This document shows positions 8,021 through 15,679 of a DNA stretch of 64,000 nt, one piece after another. Numbering within the stretch: the first letter of the stretch is position 1; each line of letters starts with the position of its first letter. Origin of the DNA: Intestinimonas sp052065695 (GTDB lineage: Bacteria > Bacillota > Clostridia > Oscillospirales > Oscillospiraceae). The stretch is from positions 1 through 64,000 of the forward strand of contig NZ_JBQHTM010000010.1 of assembly GCF_052065695.1 (NCBI RefSeq), read 5' to 3'. Made by a program: the position numbers and the translations under genes. Under the pieces are notes generated by a model, which saw only the letters and a program-made list of their open reading frames with translations, made no database searches and was not told where the DNA came from.

Positions 8021-8599
8021 ATGTCCCACAACTTTTTCGCCCTCATCTCCCGGATGCGCTACATCGGCCGCTGGGGCCTCATGCGCAACACCTTCCAGGA
8101 AAACATCCAGGAGCACTCCCACATGGTGGCCGTCCTGGCCCACGCCCTGGCGGTCATCCGCCGGGACCTCTTCGGCGGGGATCTGGACCCGGAGCACGCC
8201 GCCGTGCTGGCCCTCTACCACGACGCCCCCGAGATCCTCACCGGAGACCTGCCCACACCGGTCAAGTACTATAACCCGGAGATCCGGGAGGCCTACCGTA
8301 AGGTGGAGGAGGTCTCCGCCCGTCGGCTGCTGTCCATGCTGCCGGAGGCCCTCCGTCCCGCCTATGAGCCCCTCCTTTTGGAGGACCCGGAGAGCGAGTA
8401 CCACGCCCTGGTCAAGGCCGCCGACAAGCTCTCCGCCTACATCAAGTGCGTGGAGGAGGTCAAAGCCGGCAACACCGAGTTCCGCCAGGCGGCGGAACAG
8501 ACCTATCACGTTCTGGAAGCTTCCCCCCTCCCAGAGGTGGCCTATTTCCTCGAGCACTTCCTCCCCGGATTCAGCCTGACGCTGGATGAGCTCCAGTGA
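8021..8599 (+). CDS. yfbR: 5'-deoxynucleotidase YfbR (HD domain)
   Basis: A 192-residue HD-domain phosphohydrolase that dephosphorylates deoxyribonucleoside 5'-monophosphates. The protein follows E. coli YfbR closely: SRMRYIGRWGLMRNT at the start, the metal-binding EHS, YHDAPEILTGDLPTPVKYYN, and KAADKLSAYIKCVEE. The start is either ATG 8021 or GTG 8015, which overlaps the HPr-like gene's stop; no separate ribosome binding site is seen, in keeping with coupling. dNMP turnover links loosely to the nearby thyA pair. Confidence 0.92.
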   Translation: MSHNFFALISRMRYIGRWGLMRNTFQENIQEHSHMVAVLAHALAVIRRDLFGGDLDPEHAAVLALYHDAPEILTGDLPTPVKYYNPEIREAYRKVEEVSARRLLSMLPEALRPAYEPLLLEDPESEYHALVKAADKLSAYIKCVEEVKAGNTEFRQAAEQTYHVLEASPLPEVAYFLEHFLPGFSLTLDELQ

Positions 8600-8636
8600 G
8601 GGCCACCCTTTATTTCTTGAAAGGAACTGATCGTTC

Positions 8637-8906
8637 ATGAAAGCCATCGTCACCGTTTTGGGCAAGGATCAGGTGGGCATCATCGCCGCCGTATGCACCC
8701 TGCTGGCCGACAACAACGTCAACGTGCTGGACATCAGCCAGACCATCCTGCGGGAGTTCTTCACCATGACCATGCTGGTGGACGTCTCCGCCTGCAAGCT
8801 GCCCTTCACCGTGCTGTCCACCCTGCTGGAGAACGAGGGCTCCAAGCGGGGGCTGTCCATCAAGGTCCAGCGCGAGGATATTTTTGACGCCATGCACAAG
8901 ATTTAA
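8637..8906 (+). CDS. ACT domain protein (UPF0237 type)
   Basis: An 89-residue stand-alone ACT domain of the UPF0237 family: VTVLGKDQVGIIAAVCTLLADNNVNVLDISQTI is the amino-acid-sensing beta-alpha-beta start. Ligand unknown. It sits 15 bases ahead of the DUF711 gene, an arrangement common in Firmicutes and methanogens, which suggests it regulates or senses for that protein. GAAAGGAAC precedes the ATG. Confidence 0.88.
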   Translation: MKAIVTVLGKDQVGIIAAVCTLLADNNVNVLDISQTILREFFTMTMLVDVSACKLPFTVLSTLLENEGSKRGLSIKVQREDIFDAMHKI

Positions 8907-8921
8907 GGAGGTGTCCCGGCC

Positions 8922-10280
8922 ATGCTCAACAGCAAAGAGATCCTGGATACCATCAGCATGATCGACCAGCAGCACCTGGACATCCGCACCATCACCATGG
9001 GCATCTCCCTGCTGGACTGTGCCGATCCCGACGCCGAGACCGCCTGCCGCAAGATCTACGACAAGATCTGCCGCCGGGCGGAAAAGCTGGTCTTTACCGG
9101 CGAGTCTATCGAGCGGGAATTCGGTATCCCAATCGTCAACAAGCGCATCTCCGTCACCCCCATCGCCCTGGTGGCGGGGGCCTCCGTGACCAGCGACTAC
9201 GTCCCCTTTGCCGTAGCCCTGGACAAGGCGGCCAAGACCACCGGCGTCAACTTCATTGGCGGCTTCTCCGCCCTGGTGCAGAAGGGCCTCACCACCGGTG
9301 ACCGCAAGCTCATTGAAGCCATCCCCGAGGCCCTGGCTACCACCGACCTGGTGTGCTCCTCGGTGAACGTGGGCTCCACCAAGGCCGGCATCAACATGGA
9401 CGCCGTGGCTCTCATGGGCCGCACCATTAAGGCGGCTGCGGAGCGCACCGCCGAACGGGGCGGCTTTGGCTGCGCCAAGCTGGTGGTCTTCTGCAACGCA
9501 GTGGAGGACAACCCCTTCATGGCCGGCGCCTTCCACGGCGTGGGCGAGGGCGACTGCGTCATCAACGTGGGCGTCTCCGGCCCCGGCGTGGTCTGTCACG
9601 CCCTGGAAAAGGTCAAGGGCCAGCCCTTCGACGTAGTGGCCGAGACCATCAAGAAGACCGCCTTCCGCATTACCCGCATGGGCCAGCTGGTGGCTCAGGA
9701 GGCCTCCCGCCGCCTGGATGTGCCCTTCGGCATCGTGGACCTCTCCCTGGCCCCCACCCCCGCCATCGGCGACTCGGTGGCCCGCATCCTGGAGGAGATG
9801 GGCCTGGAGGTCTGCGGCACCCACGGCACCACCGCGGCTCTGGCCCTCCTCAACGACGCCGTCAAGAAGGGCGGCGTCATGGCCTCCTCCCATGTAGGCG
9901 GTCTGTCCGGCGCCTTCATTCCCGTCTCCGAGGACGAGGGCATGATCGTGGCCGCCGCCTCCGGCGCTCTCCATCTGGACAAGCTGGAGGCCATGACCTG
10001 CGTGTGCTCCGTGGGCCTGGACATGATCGCCGTCCCCGGCGACACCACCGCCGAGACCATCTCCGCCATCATTGCCGACGAGGCCGCCATCGGCATGGTC
10101 AACTCCAAGACCACCGCCGTGCGTATCATCCCCGCCCCCGGCAAAACCGTGGGGGACACGGTGGAATTCGGCGGGCTGTTGGGCTCCGCCCCCGTCATGC
10201 CCGTCCACCCCTTTGACAGCGCCGACTTCATTCAGCGGGGCGGCCGCATTCCCGCCCCCATGCAGAGTCTGAAGAACTGA
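8922..10280 (+). CDS. DUF711 family protein (UPF0210)
   Basis: A 452-residue cytosolic protein of the UPF0210/DUF711 family, described as related in structure to glycyl-radical/PFL-like enzymes though its activity is unknown. Conserved pieces are IRTITMGISLLDC near the N-terminus, RISVTPIALVAG, and GSAPVMPVHPFDSADFIQRGGRIPAP at the end (split by reading only part of it). Strong AAGGAGG ribosome binding site. It is coupled with the upstream ACT protein. Its last 13 codons, with the stop, are repeated 197 bases downstream (see repeats). Confidence 0.9.
   Translation: MLNSKEILDTISMIDQQHLDIRTITMGISLLDCADPDAETACRKIYDKICRRAEKLVFTGESIEREFGIPIVNKRISVTPIALVAGASVTSDYVPFAVALDKAAKTTGVNFIGGFSALVQKGLTTGDRKLIEAIPEALATTDLVCSSVNVGSTKAGINMDAVALMGRTIKAAAERTAERGGFGCAKLVVFCNAVEDNPFMAGAFHGVGEGDCVINVGVSGPGVVCHALEKVKGQPFDVVAETIKKTAFRITRMGQLVAQEASRRLDVPFGIVDLSLAPTPAIGDSVARILEEMGLEVCGTHGTTAALALLNDAVKKGGVMASSHVGGLSGAFIPVSEDEGMIVAAASGALHLDKLEAMTCVCSVGLDMIAVPGDTTAETISAIIADEAAIGMVNSKTTAVRIIPAPGKTVGDTVEFGGLLGSAPVMPVHPFDSADFIQRGGRIPAPMQSLKN
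10242..10280 (+). repeat. Gene-tail direct repeat, copy 1 (in the DUF711 gene)
   Basis: The last 39 bases of the DUF711 gene, including TGA, recur at 10439-10477 with one mismatch (GAAGAAC versus GAAAAAC). The left boundary lies inside GGGGCGGCCGC (10237-10247), whose reverse complement GCGGCCGCCCC occurs at 10287-10297, seven bases after the stop codon. Confidence 0.95.
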
Positions 10281-10438
10281 TTCCGGGCGGCCGCCCCGGG
10301 GCCCCATCCCCAGATGGGGCGCGCCGTCAGGCGCGTACAAGCATCTTGCGCAGCAAGATCTTGGCGCAGGCGGAATTCACTTCCGCCGAGCATATGAGGT
10401 CACCTTTGGGTCCCCACGGGGACTTGTCTCCGTGGGCT
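10281..10438 (+). mobile_element. Palindrome-rich insert 1, after the DUF711 gene
   Basis: This 158-base stretch lies between the two gene tails. It holds, in order: the inverted copy of the gene segment (10287-10297), GCCCCATC/GATGGGGC, GCGCC/GGCGC, ATCTTGC-gca-GCAAGAT, then a core shared with the two pgi inserts. The core is hairpin GGCGGaattcacttCCGCC (10369-10387), a GAGnAnnTG linker, and hairpin CCCACGG..CCGTGGG (10412-10437). No open reading frame of note. I call it an inserted element because the natural terminator follows the second tail copy and not the first. Confidence 0.6.
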
Positions 10439-10477
10439 GGCCGCATTCCCGCCCCCATGCAGAGTCTGAAAAACTGA
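10439..10477 (+). repeat. Gene-tail direct repeat, copy 2 (former end of the DUF711 gene?)
   Basis: 39 bases, 38 identical to 10242-10280, ending with the same TGA in the same codon context. It is followed 19 bases later by a good intrinsic terminator, which suggests that this was the ancestral gene end before the insert arrived. Confidence 0.95.
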
Positions 10478-10496
10478 CCTTATCTTTTTGATTTTA

Positions 10497-10528
10497 GCCC
10501 CATCAGTATCGCGCTGATGGGGCCTTTT
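10497..10528 (+). terminator. Intrinsic terminator of the ACT-DUF711 unit
   Basis: GCCCCATCAG / CTGATGGGGC stem with seven-base loop followed by CTTTT. It lies just before the nitroreductase ribosome binding site. Confidence 0.8.
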
Positions 10529-10547
10529 AAAAAACGGGAGGTACATC

Positions 10548-11072
10548 ATGGACGCTATCTTCAACCGCCGCAGCATCCGCAAATTCACCAACGAGCCCCT
10601 CACCGACGCCCAGATCGAACGGCTGCTCCGGGCTGGCATGGCCGCCGCCTGTGCCAAGAACAGCCAGAACCGCCTCTTTTTCGTCTCCAAGGGCCAGGGC
10701 AGTCTGCCCACTCTTCTCCAGGTCCACCCCAACGCCTTCGCCCTGAAAACCGCTACCGTCGCCATCACCGTGTGCGCCGACCTGCGCCAAGCCGCTCAGG
10801 TCGATCCCCTCAATCCCTGGTGGGTCCAGGACTGTGCCGCCTCCATGGAAAATATTCTGGTAGAGGCCGCTGACATGGGGCTGGGCGGGCTATGGATCGG
10901 CGTCCACCCCGACCCCAAACGTATCGTGGCTGTCCAGACTGATCTGGCTGCTCCCAGCCACATTCTTCCCTTGGGTGTGGCCGCCCTAGGCCACCCGGAT
11001 AAGATAAAGGAGCCCATCGATCGCTTTGAAGTAGACAAGGTCTTTTGGGGAACCTATCATGTGGATGCCTAA
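10548..11072 (+). CDS. Nitroreductase family protein
   Basis: A 174-residue FMN-dependent NAD(P)H oxidoreductase of the nitroreductase fold. It shows the N-terminal NRRSIRKFTNEPLTDAQIERLLRAGMAA block that binds FMN phosphate, the SAxN-like AKNSQNRLFFV, and the C-terminal-half motif GLGGLWIGVHP. Length fits the short clostridial NfnB-like group. A GGGAGG ribosome binding site precedes the ATG. Natural substrate unknown. Its promoter, if separate from the upstream unit, is not clear because a terminator occupies the gap. Confidence 0.88.
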   Translation: MDAIFNRRSIRKFTNEPLTDAQIERLLRAGMAAACAKNSQNRLFFVSKGQGSLPTLLQVHPNAFALKTATVAITVCADLRQAAQVDPLNPWWVQDCAASMENILVEAADMGLGGLWIGVHPDPKRIVAVQTDLAAPSHILPLGVAALGHPDKIKEPIDRFEVDKVFWGTYHVDA

Positions 11073-11202
11073 AATGATTTTTTGAATATTCTTTTGTTCT
11101 AAGATGCCCTGACAGAAATTTCTATCGGACCGCCTTATTTTTTTCGAACTGAGTCGAAATGAATATTGTGGTTATCATTTTTAGTCGGGGGGTCCTGTCT
11201 GT

Positions 11203-13179
11203 ATGAAAAGTATTCAGAAAGAAATCACCTTCAGCTTCCTGGCGCTGGTACTGGTCGCGGCACTTCTGTGCGGAGGCGTGGGCATTGTTACCAATTTTGT
11301 CAGCGCAAACAGTCTCTTGGAGCAGGAGCTCACCGCGACCGCCTCATTGGCCGCCGATCGCGTATCCTATGAACTCACATCTTATAAGAATGTAGTGGAA
11401 GCCCTTGGCATGATGCCTCAACTCAGCGACAGCACTGTTACCACTGACGAAAAGCAGGAGCTTGTAGATAACTGGGTGTCTACCTACGACATGGCCCGCG
11501 GCAATCTCCTCAACACCTCCGGTGTAAGCCTTTTCGACGGCAATGACTATTCTGACCGCGAATATGTTCAGAAGGCCCTTCAGGGAGAGGTCTGGATCTC
11601 CACCCCCACGATCAGCAAGATCACCGGCGAGCTGTCCATCATGGTTGCAGCGCCGGTGTGGCGGAATGGCGTCGCAGGCAGCCAGGTCGCAGGCGTGGTG
11701 TATTTTGTCCCTCACGAGACCTTTCTCAATGATATTATGAACACCATTCATACCAGTGAGCATAGCGGCGCCTATATGATTAGCCGGGACGGTACCACCA
11801 TCGCGGACACTGAACTTGAAACTGTGGCCGTTCAGAACATTGAAACGGAAGCCCAGAGCGATTCCTCCCTCGCCGCTCTGGCTGCCATTCATGCCAGTAT
11901 GCGAAACGGCGAAAGCGGCTCCGGCCAGTACAAGATCGACGGCATTTCCAAGTGCATTGGCTATGCGCCGGTCTCCGGCACCGACGATTGGAGCATCGCT
12001 GTTACCTCCTATACTCAGGATTTCCTGGGTACCACCTATCTGAGCATCATTGTTATTCTCATTCTTCTGGTCCTGGTGATCGCCATCTCCTGCTTCCTGG
12101 CGATCCGAATCGCCCGCAGCCTCAGCGGCCCCATCCGCACCTGCGTCCAGCGTCTGGAGCTTCTCTCCCACGGCGACCTGACCACCCCCGCTCCCGAGTT
12201 CAACCGCAAGGATGAGATCGGCATTCTCTCCGATGCAACTGCCCGCATCGTATCCACACTGAATGAACTCTTCGGCGATATCGGCTATGTCCTGGGTGAG
12301 ATGGCTCAAGGCAATTTCAAAGTGACCTCCAGAAATTATGATATCTACGAGGGCGATATCTCCGTGGTTCTGGAATCCATGCGCCACATCATCAAGAGTC
12401 TGAGCTCCACCCTGCGTCAGATCGACACCGCCGCGGGACAGGTCTCCACCGGCGCCGATCAGGTCTCTTCCGGCGCCCAGTCTCTGGCTCAAGGCGCCAC
12501 CGAGCAGGCCAGCGCCATCCAGGAGCTGTCTGCCACCTCTACCGAGATCAACTCCGGCGCCCAGAGCAACCGGGAAATGGCCAAAGCCGCCAGCGACAAA
12601 GCCAATATGGCCGGCACCCAGGTGGCCTTGAGCAACACCAAGATGAAGGAGCTCCAGCAGGCCATGGCCGCCATTCTGGAGGGCCATCAGGAGATCGGCC
12701 AAATCATCACTGCCATCGAAAACATCGCCTTCCAGACCAATATTCTGGCTCTCAACGCCGCTGTGGAGGCCGCCCGTGCAGGCTCCAGCGGCAAGGGCTT
12801 CGCCGTAGTGGCCAATGAGGTCCGCAATCTGGCCGCTAAGTCCGACCAGGCCGCCAAGCAGACCAAAGAACTCATTGAGCACTCCGCCGCCAATGTGGCG
12901 ACCGGCAGCCAGCTCAGTCAGGAGGTCAGCGCCGCACTGGATGAGACCGCCGCCCTCACCGGTGAGGCGGTAAACCTCATCGGTAATGTGATGAACAACA
13001 TCGTTTCCGAGGCTGATTCCATTGCACAGATCACCGATGGTATCGAGCAGATCTCCAGCGTGGTCCAGACCAACTCCGCCACCGCCGAGGAGAGTGCCGC
13101 CGCCAGTGAGGAGCTCTCCAGTCAGGCCCAGCTCATGAAGAGTCTGGTGGATCACTTCTCTCTCCGTGACGACATCTAA
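11203..13179 (+). CDS. Methyl-accepting chemotaxis protein with dCache-like sensor
   Basis: A 658-residue chemoreceptor. Residues about 8-33 form the first membrane helix. Residues about 40-275 are an extracytoplasmic sensor of dCache type (note the VWISTPTISKITGELSIMVAAPV stretch, given in part). A second helix lies at about 280-300, HAMP at 303-355, then a long cytoplasmic coiled coil. The signalling tip is ENIAFQTNILALNAAVEAAR at about 505-524, with GFAVVANEVRNLA following. It acts through CheW/CheA, none of which lie in this window. Base composition is more AT-rich than its neighbours, especially in the 130-base upstream gap. Ligand not predictable. Confidence 0.93.
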   Translation: MKSIQKEITFSFLALVLVAALLCGGVGIVTNFVSANSLLEQELTATASLAADRVSYELTSYKNVVEALGMMPQLSDSTVTTDEKQELVDNWVSTYDMARGNLLNTSGVSLFDGNDYSDREYVQKALQGEVWISTPTISKITGELSIMVAAPVWRNGVAGSQVAGVVYFVPHETFLNDIMNTIHTSEHSGAYMISRDGTTIADTELETVAVQNIETEAQSDSSLAALAAIHASMRNGESGSGQYKIDGISKCIGYAPVSGTDDWSIAVTSYTQDFLGTTYLSIIVILILLVLVIAISCFLAIRIARSLSGPIRTCVQRLELLSHGDLTTPAPEFNRKDEIGILSDATARIVSTLNELFGDIGYVLGEMAQGNFKVTSRNYDIYEGDISVVLESMRHIIKSLSSTLRQIDTAAGQVSTGADQVSSGAQSLAQGATEQASAIQELSATSTEINSGAQSNREMAKAASDKANMAGTQVALSNTKMKELQQAMAAILEGHQEIGQIITAIENIAFQTNILALNAAVEAARAGSSGKGFAVVANEVRNLAAKSDQAAKQTKELIEHSAANVATGSQLSQEVSAALDETAALTGEAVNLIGNVMNNIVSEADSIAQITDGIEQISSVVQTNSATAEESAAASEELSSQAQLMKSLVDHFSLRDDI

Positions 13180-13233
13180 CCGTTTTTCTCACACTTCGTT
13201 TCTGTGGGGTAAAATCAGATCTTCTTTCCACAG

Positions 13234-13270
13234 CGCCGGCAGACCCTTCGATATGGGCTGCCGGCGTTTT
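13234..13270 (+). terminator. Terminator after the chemoreceptor gene
   Basis: CGCCGGCAG / CTGCCGGCG stem followed by TTTTCTCTTTTT. Confidence 0.85.
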
Positions 13271-13317
13271 CTCTTTTTCTCAACCGCACTTTTTCTCTGG
13301 CATCGATGGACAGGCTG

Positions 13318-13326
13318 TGTTATAAT
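13318..13326 (+). promoter_or_regulatory. Extended -10 promoter of pgi
   Basis: TGTTATAAT (TGn plus TATAAT at 13321-13326). A -35 box is weak. It is 41 bases upstream of the pgi ATG. Confidence 0.55.
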
Positions 13327-13367
13327 GGCCCTAAAGACCACAAATCAAAATCCAGGAGGTTTTCGAT

Positions 13368-14693
13368 ATGCTGAAACTTGACCTTTCCAACGCAAGTTCC
13401 TTCCTGCCCCAGGACTACCTCTCCAGCCGCATGGAGGCTCTGGAAAAGGCCCGGGTTATGCTGGCTGAGCACAACGGCCCCGGCGGCGACTTCACCGGCT
13501 GGGTCCGCCTGCCCGAGGAGTATGACAAGGAGGAGTTCGCCCGCATCCAGGCCGCTGCCAAGAAGATCCGCTCCGACTCCGACGTGCTGGTGGTCATCGG
13601 CATCGGCGGCTCCTATCTGGGCGCCCGGGCCGTCATCGAGCTGCTGGACTCCGCGGACCACAAGCTCGCCCCCAACAAGCCTGAGATTTTCTTTGCCGGC
13701 AATGGCCTGTCCACCGACGCCATGGGGGATCTCATCGATTACCTGGAGGGCAAGGACTGGTCCATCAACATCATCTCCAAATCCGGCACCACCACCGAGC
13801 CCGCCGTGGCCTTCCGGGTTTTTAAGGGCCTGCTGGAGGAAAAGTACGGCAAGGAGGAGGCCCGGAAGCGGATCTATGCCACCACCGACGCCCACAAGGG
13901 CGCCCTGAAGGGCCTGGCCGATGCCGAGGGCTACGAGGAGTTTGTGGTACCCGACGCCGTGGGCGGCCGGTACTCCGTCCTCACCGCCGTGGGCCTTCTG
14001 CCCATCGCCGTGGCCGGTGTGGACGTCGAGGCCCTGATGGCCGGTGCCGCCGAGGCCATGAACACCCTGGCCCAGCCCGGCGCCGACAACATCGCCTGGC
14101 AGTATGCCGCCGCCCGGAACGCCCTCTATGACGCCGGCAAGTCGGTGGAGCTGCTGGTGGGTTATGAGCCCGCCTTCCGCTTCTTCGCCGAGTGGTGGAA
14201 GCAGCTCTACGGCGAGAGCGAGGGCAAGGAGGGCAAGGGCCTCCTCCCCGCCAGCGTGGAGTTTACCGCAGATCTCCACTCCATGGGCCAGTACATCCAG
14301 CAGGGTCAGCGCATCCTGCTGGAGACCGTGGTGAAATTCAGCAAGTCCCGCCGCACCATTACCATCCCCAATGACCCTGATAATGTGGATGGCCTCAACT
14401 TCCTCAGCGGCAAGCCCCTTCAGTTTGTGGCCGAGCAGGCCATGCGGGGCACCCTTCTGGCCCATGTGGACGGCGGCGTACCCAACCTGGTGGTGGAGGC
14501 CGATGCCCGGGACGAGCGCACCGTGGGTCAGCTCATTTACTTCTTTGAGTACGCCTGCGGCCTGAGCGGCTATCTGCTGGGCGTGAATCCCTTCGACCAG
14601 CCCGGCGTGGAGGCGTACAAGAAAAACATGTTCGCTCTCCTAGGCAAGCCCGGCTATGAGGTGCAGAAGGCCGCCTTGGAGGCACGGCTCTAA
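13368..14693 (+). CDS. pgi: Glucose-6-phosphate isomerase
   Basis: A 441-residue phosphoglucose isomerase of the short Firmicute type, interconverting glucose-6-phosphate and fructose-6-phosphate. Substrate-binding blocks are IGIGGSYLGARA and KSGTTTEPA; EFTADLHSMGQYIQQG holds active-site residues. AGGAGG lies upstream of the ATG. The C-terminus reads YEVQKAALEARL. Its 3' end is part of a triple repeat: the last 86 bases recur once at 14811-14896 and the last 37 or so again at 15059-15095. The third copy would read YEQKAALEARL and may be the ancestral end. Confidence 0.95.
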   Translation: MLKLDLSNASSFLPQDYLSSRMEALEKARVMLAEHNGPGGDFTGWVRLPEEYDKEEFARIQAAAKKIRSDSDVLVVIGIGGSYLGARAVIELLDSADHKLAPNKPEIFFAGNGLSTDAMGDLIDYLEGKDWSINIISKSGTTTEPAVAFRVFKGLLEEKYGKEEARKRIYATTDAHKGALKGLADAEGYEEFVVPDAVGGRYSVLTAVGLLPIAVAGVDVEALMAGAAEAMNTLAQPGADNIAWQYAAARNALYDAGKSVELLVGYEPAFRFFAEWWKQLYGESEGKEGKGLLPASVEFTADLHSMGQYIQQGQRILLETVVKFSKSRRTITIPNDPDNVDGLNFLSGKPLQFVAEQAMRGTLLAHVDGGVPNLVVEADARDERTVGQLIYFFEYACGLSGYLLGVNPFDQPGVEAYKKNMFALLGKPGYEVQKAALEARL

Positions 14694-14694
14694 G
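14609..14694 (+). repeat. pgi tail repeat, copy A (functional gene end)
   Basis: 86 bases ending in the TAA of pgi plus G. It starts with GGAGGCGTACAAG, and the exact reverse complement CTTGTACGCCTCC begins at 14695, immediately after the repeat. It differs from copy B at four positions: two silent, one Val-to-Glu and one Ala-to-Val. Confidence 0.95.
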
Positions 14695-14810
14695 CTTGTA
14701 CGCCTCCACACCAAGCGTTTTGCCGCAGGCAAAACCTTGATGCCGGGCAGATTCACTCTGCCCGAGCAGATGGAATCTGCGGGGCCCCCACGGGATGGCA
14801 CATCCCGTGG
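14695..14810 (+). mobile_element. Palindrome-rich insert 2, between pgi tails A and B
   Basis: 116 bases. It opens with CTTGTACGCCTCC, the perfect inverse of the start of tail A, and is followed by tail B starting GGAGGCGTATAAG, so the insert is bounded by 13-bp inverted repeats (12 matches on the right). Inside are GTTTTGCC-gca-GGCAAAAC, the core hairpin GGGCAG-attcact-CTGCCC (14745-14763), GCAGAT-gga-ATCTGC, and CCCACGGGAT..ATCCCGTGGG (14787-14812). Loop ATTCACT is shared with insert 1, while the stem bases differ and still pair. Confidence 0.6.
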
Positions 14811-14896
14811 GGAGGCGTATAAGAAGAACATGTTCGCTCTCCTAGGCAAGCCCGGCTATGAGGAGCAGAAGGCCGTCTTGGAGGCACGGCTCTAAG
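14811..14896 (+). repeat. pgi tail repeat, copy B
   Basis: 86 bases, 82 identical to copy A, reading in frame as the last 28 pgi codons with TAA. No ribosome binding site precedes it, and an open frame running into it from 14656 is only the read-through of copy A in another frame. It is a gene relic or cargo, not a separate gene. Confidence 0.95.
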
Positions 14897-15058
14897 AACC
14901 CGACTGGTCCCGTGGCTTGCCCAGGCAGACCTGCACAGCGGGCCCGGCGCTTTTGCGCCGCACAGGCTCCGCTCGCCGGAGCCTGCCGCAGGCGGGATTC
15001 ATTCTCGCCGAGGATGTGAGATCCACGGGGCCCCCGCGGGATGGCACATCCCGTGGGG
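14897..15058 (+). mobile_element. Palindrome-rich insert 3, between pgi tails B and C
   Basis: 162 bases. GGCTTGCCCAGG (14914-14925) is the inverse, with one mismatch, of CCTAGGCAAGCC in tail B just upstream of where tail C begins. Then follow GGCGC-tttt-GCGCC, AGGCTCCG-ctcg-CCGGAGCCT, the core hairpin around GGATTCATTCTC (14991-15009), a GAGGATGTGAGATCC linker, and CCCGCGGGAT..ATCCCGTGGG (15033-15057). The last 28 bases are almost the same as in insert 2. Confidence 0.6.
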
Positions 15059-15095
15059 TATGAGCAGAAGGCCGCCCTGGAGGCCAGACTCTAAG
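15059..15095 (+). repeat. pgi tail repeat, copy C (shortest, most diverged)
   Basis: About 37 bases reading YEQKAALEARL then TAA. Compared with copy A it lacks one codon, and the remaining differences are mostly silent (CTG for TTG, GCC AGA for GCA CGG). It is followed by unrelated sequence with an ATTTTTT run and is the best candidate for the original pgi end. Confidence 0.85.
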
Positions 15096-15265
15096 TATAC
15101 ATTTTTTCCCGGCACGGCTGGCAGAAAAGCGCCTAAATGGAAAGGGATACCGCCGTGAATTTTTCGTGAACTTGTGTAAATGAGTTGAAATTCCGGCTTA
15201 AAAATGGTAACATAGGGACATAGGCCGGAGGACCGCTCCGGCGGACAATGTAAGGAGTGATCGAT

Positions 15266-15679
15266 ATGGTTAGAGTGATCATGGGGGTCAAGGGCACCGG
15301 CAAGACCAAGCAGATGATCGAACTCATCAATACCGCAGTCCAGAGTGAGCACGGCAACGTGGTGTGCATTGAGCGCGGGCCCAAGCTGACCTATGACATC
15401 AATTATAAGATCCGTCTGGTGGAAGCCAGCCACTACGATATGAAGGATTACGAGTTCCTGAAGGGCTTCGTCAGCGGCCTGTACGCGGGGAACTATGATA
15501 TCACCCACATCTTCATTGACAGCCTCACCAAGATTGTCCCCAGCGAGGCCACCGACCTGGCCGTGGAGGACTTCCTGGATTGGCTCAACGACTTCGGTGA
15601 GGACAACAACATCAAGTTCACCGTCACCATCAGCGCCGACTCCTCCCTGGCCAGCGACGGCGTTAAGAAGTACTTCTGA
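15266..15679 (+). CDS. Small P-loop ATP-binding protein, function unknown
   Basis: A 137-residue protein with an N-terminal Walker A motif GVKGTGKTKQ and a Walker B-like THIFIDS at about residues 88-94. It looks like a minimal RecA/ASCE-type core without further domains. I do not recognise the family. ATG 15266 is preferred over GTG 15257 because TAAGGAG sits eight bases upstream; the GTG overlaps that site. It stands alone between the pgi repeat zone and a terminator. It could be a regulator or chaperone, but nothing in the context assigns a role. Confidence 0.7.
   Translation: MVRVIMGVKGTGKTKQMIELINTAVQSEHGNVVCIERGPKLTYDINYKIRLVEASHYDMKDYEFLKGFVSGLYAGNYDITHIFIDSLTKIVPSEATDLAVEDFLDWLNDFGEDNNIKFTVTISADSSLASDGVKKYF

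Noticed and set aside
10242..10477. Simple tandem duplication or assembly artefact as explanation of the repeated DUF711 tail
   Set aside because: The spacer carries a core shared with the two pgi inserts and a host-specific inverted copy, which neither a plain duplication nor a misassembly would produce. Mapping long reads across it would still be worthwhile.
14656..14895. 79-codon open frame ending in pgi tail copy B
   Set aside because: It starts inside pgi in another frame, crosses insert 2 and reads copy B only because the copy keeps its frame; no start signal. It is reported as a repeat, not a gene.
14695..15058. Inserts as a CRISPR array
   Set aside because: The repeated units are gene tails of 37-86 bases with hairpin-bearing spacers of related sequence, and no cas genes are present.
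14897..15058. Inserts as IS200/IS605 REP or group II intron remnants
   Set aside because: No tetranucleotide-marked REP structure, no domain V-like hairpin, and no reverse transcriptase or Y1 transposase in the window. The idea is not excluded for an element moved in trans.
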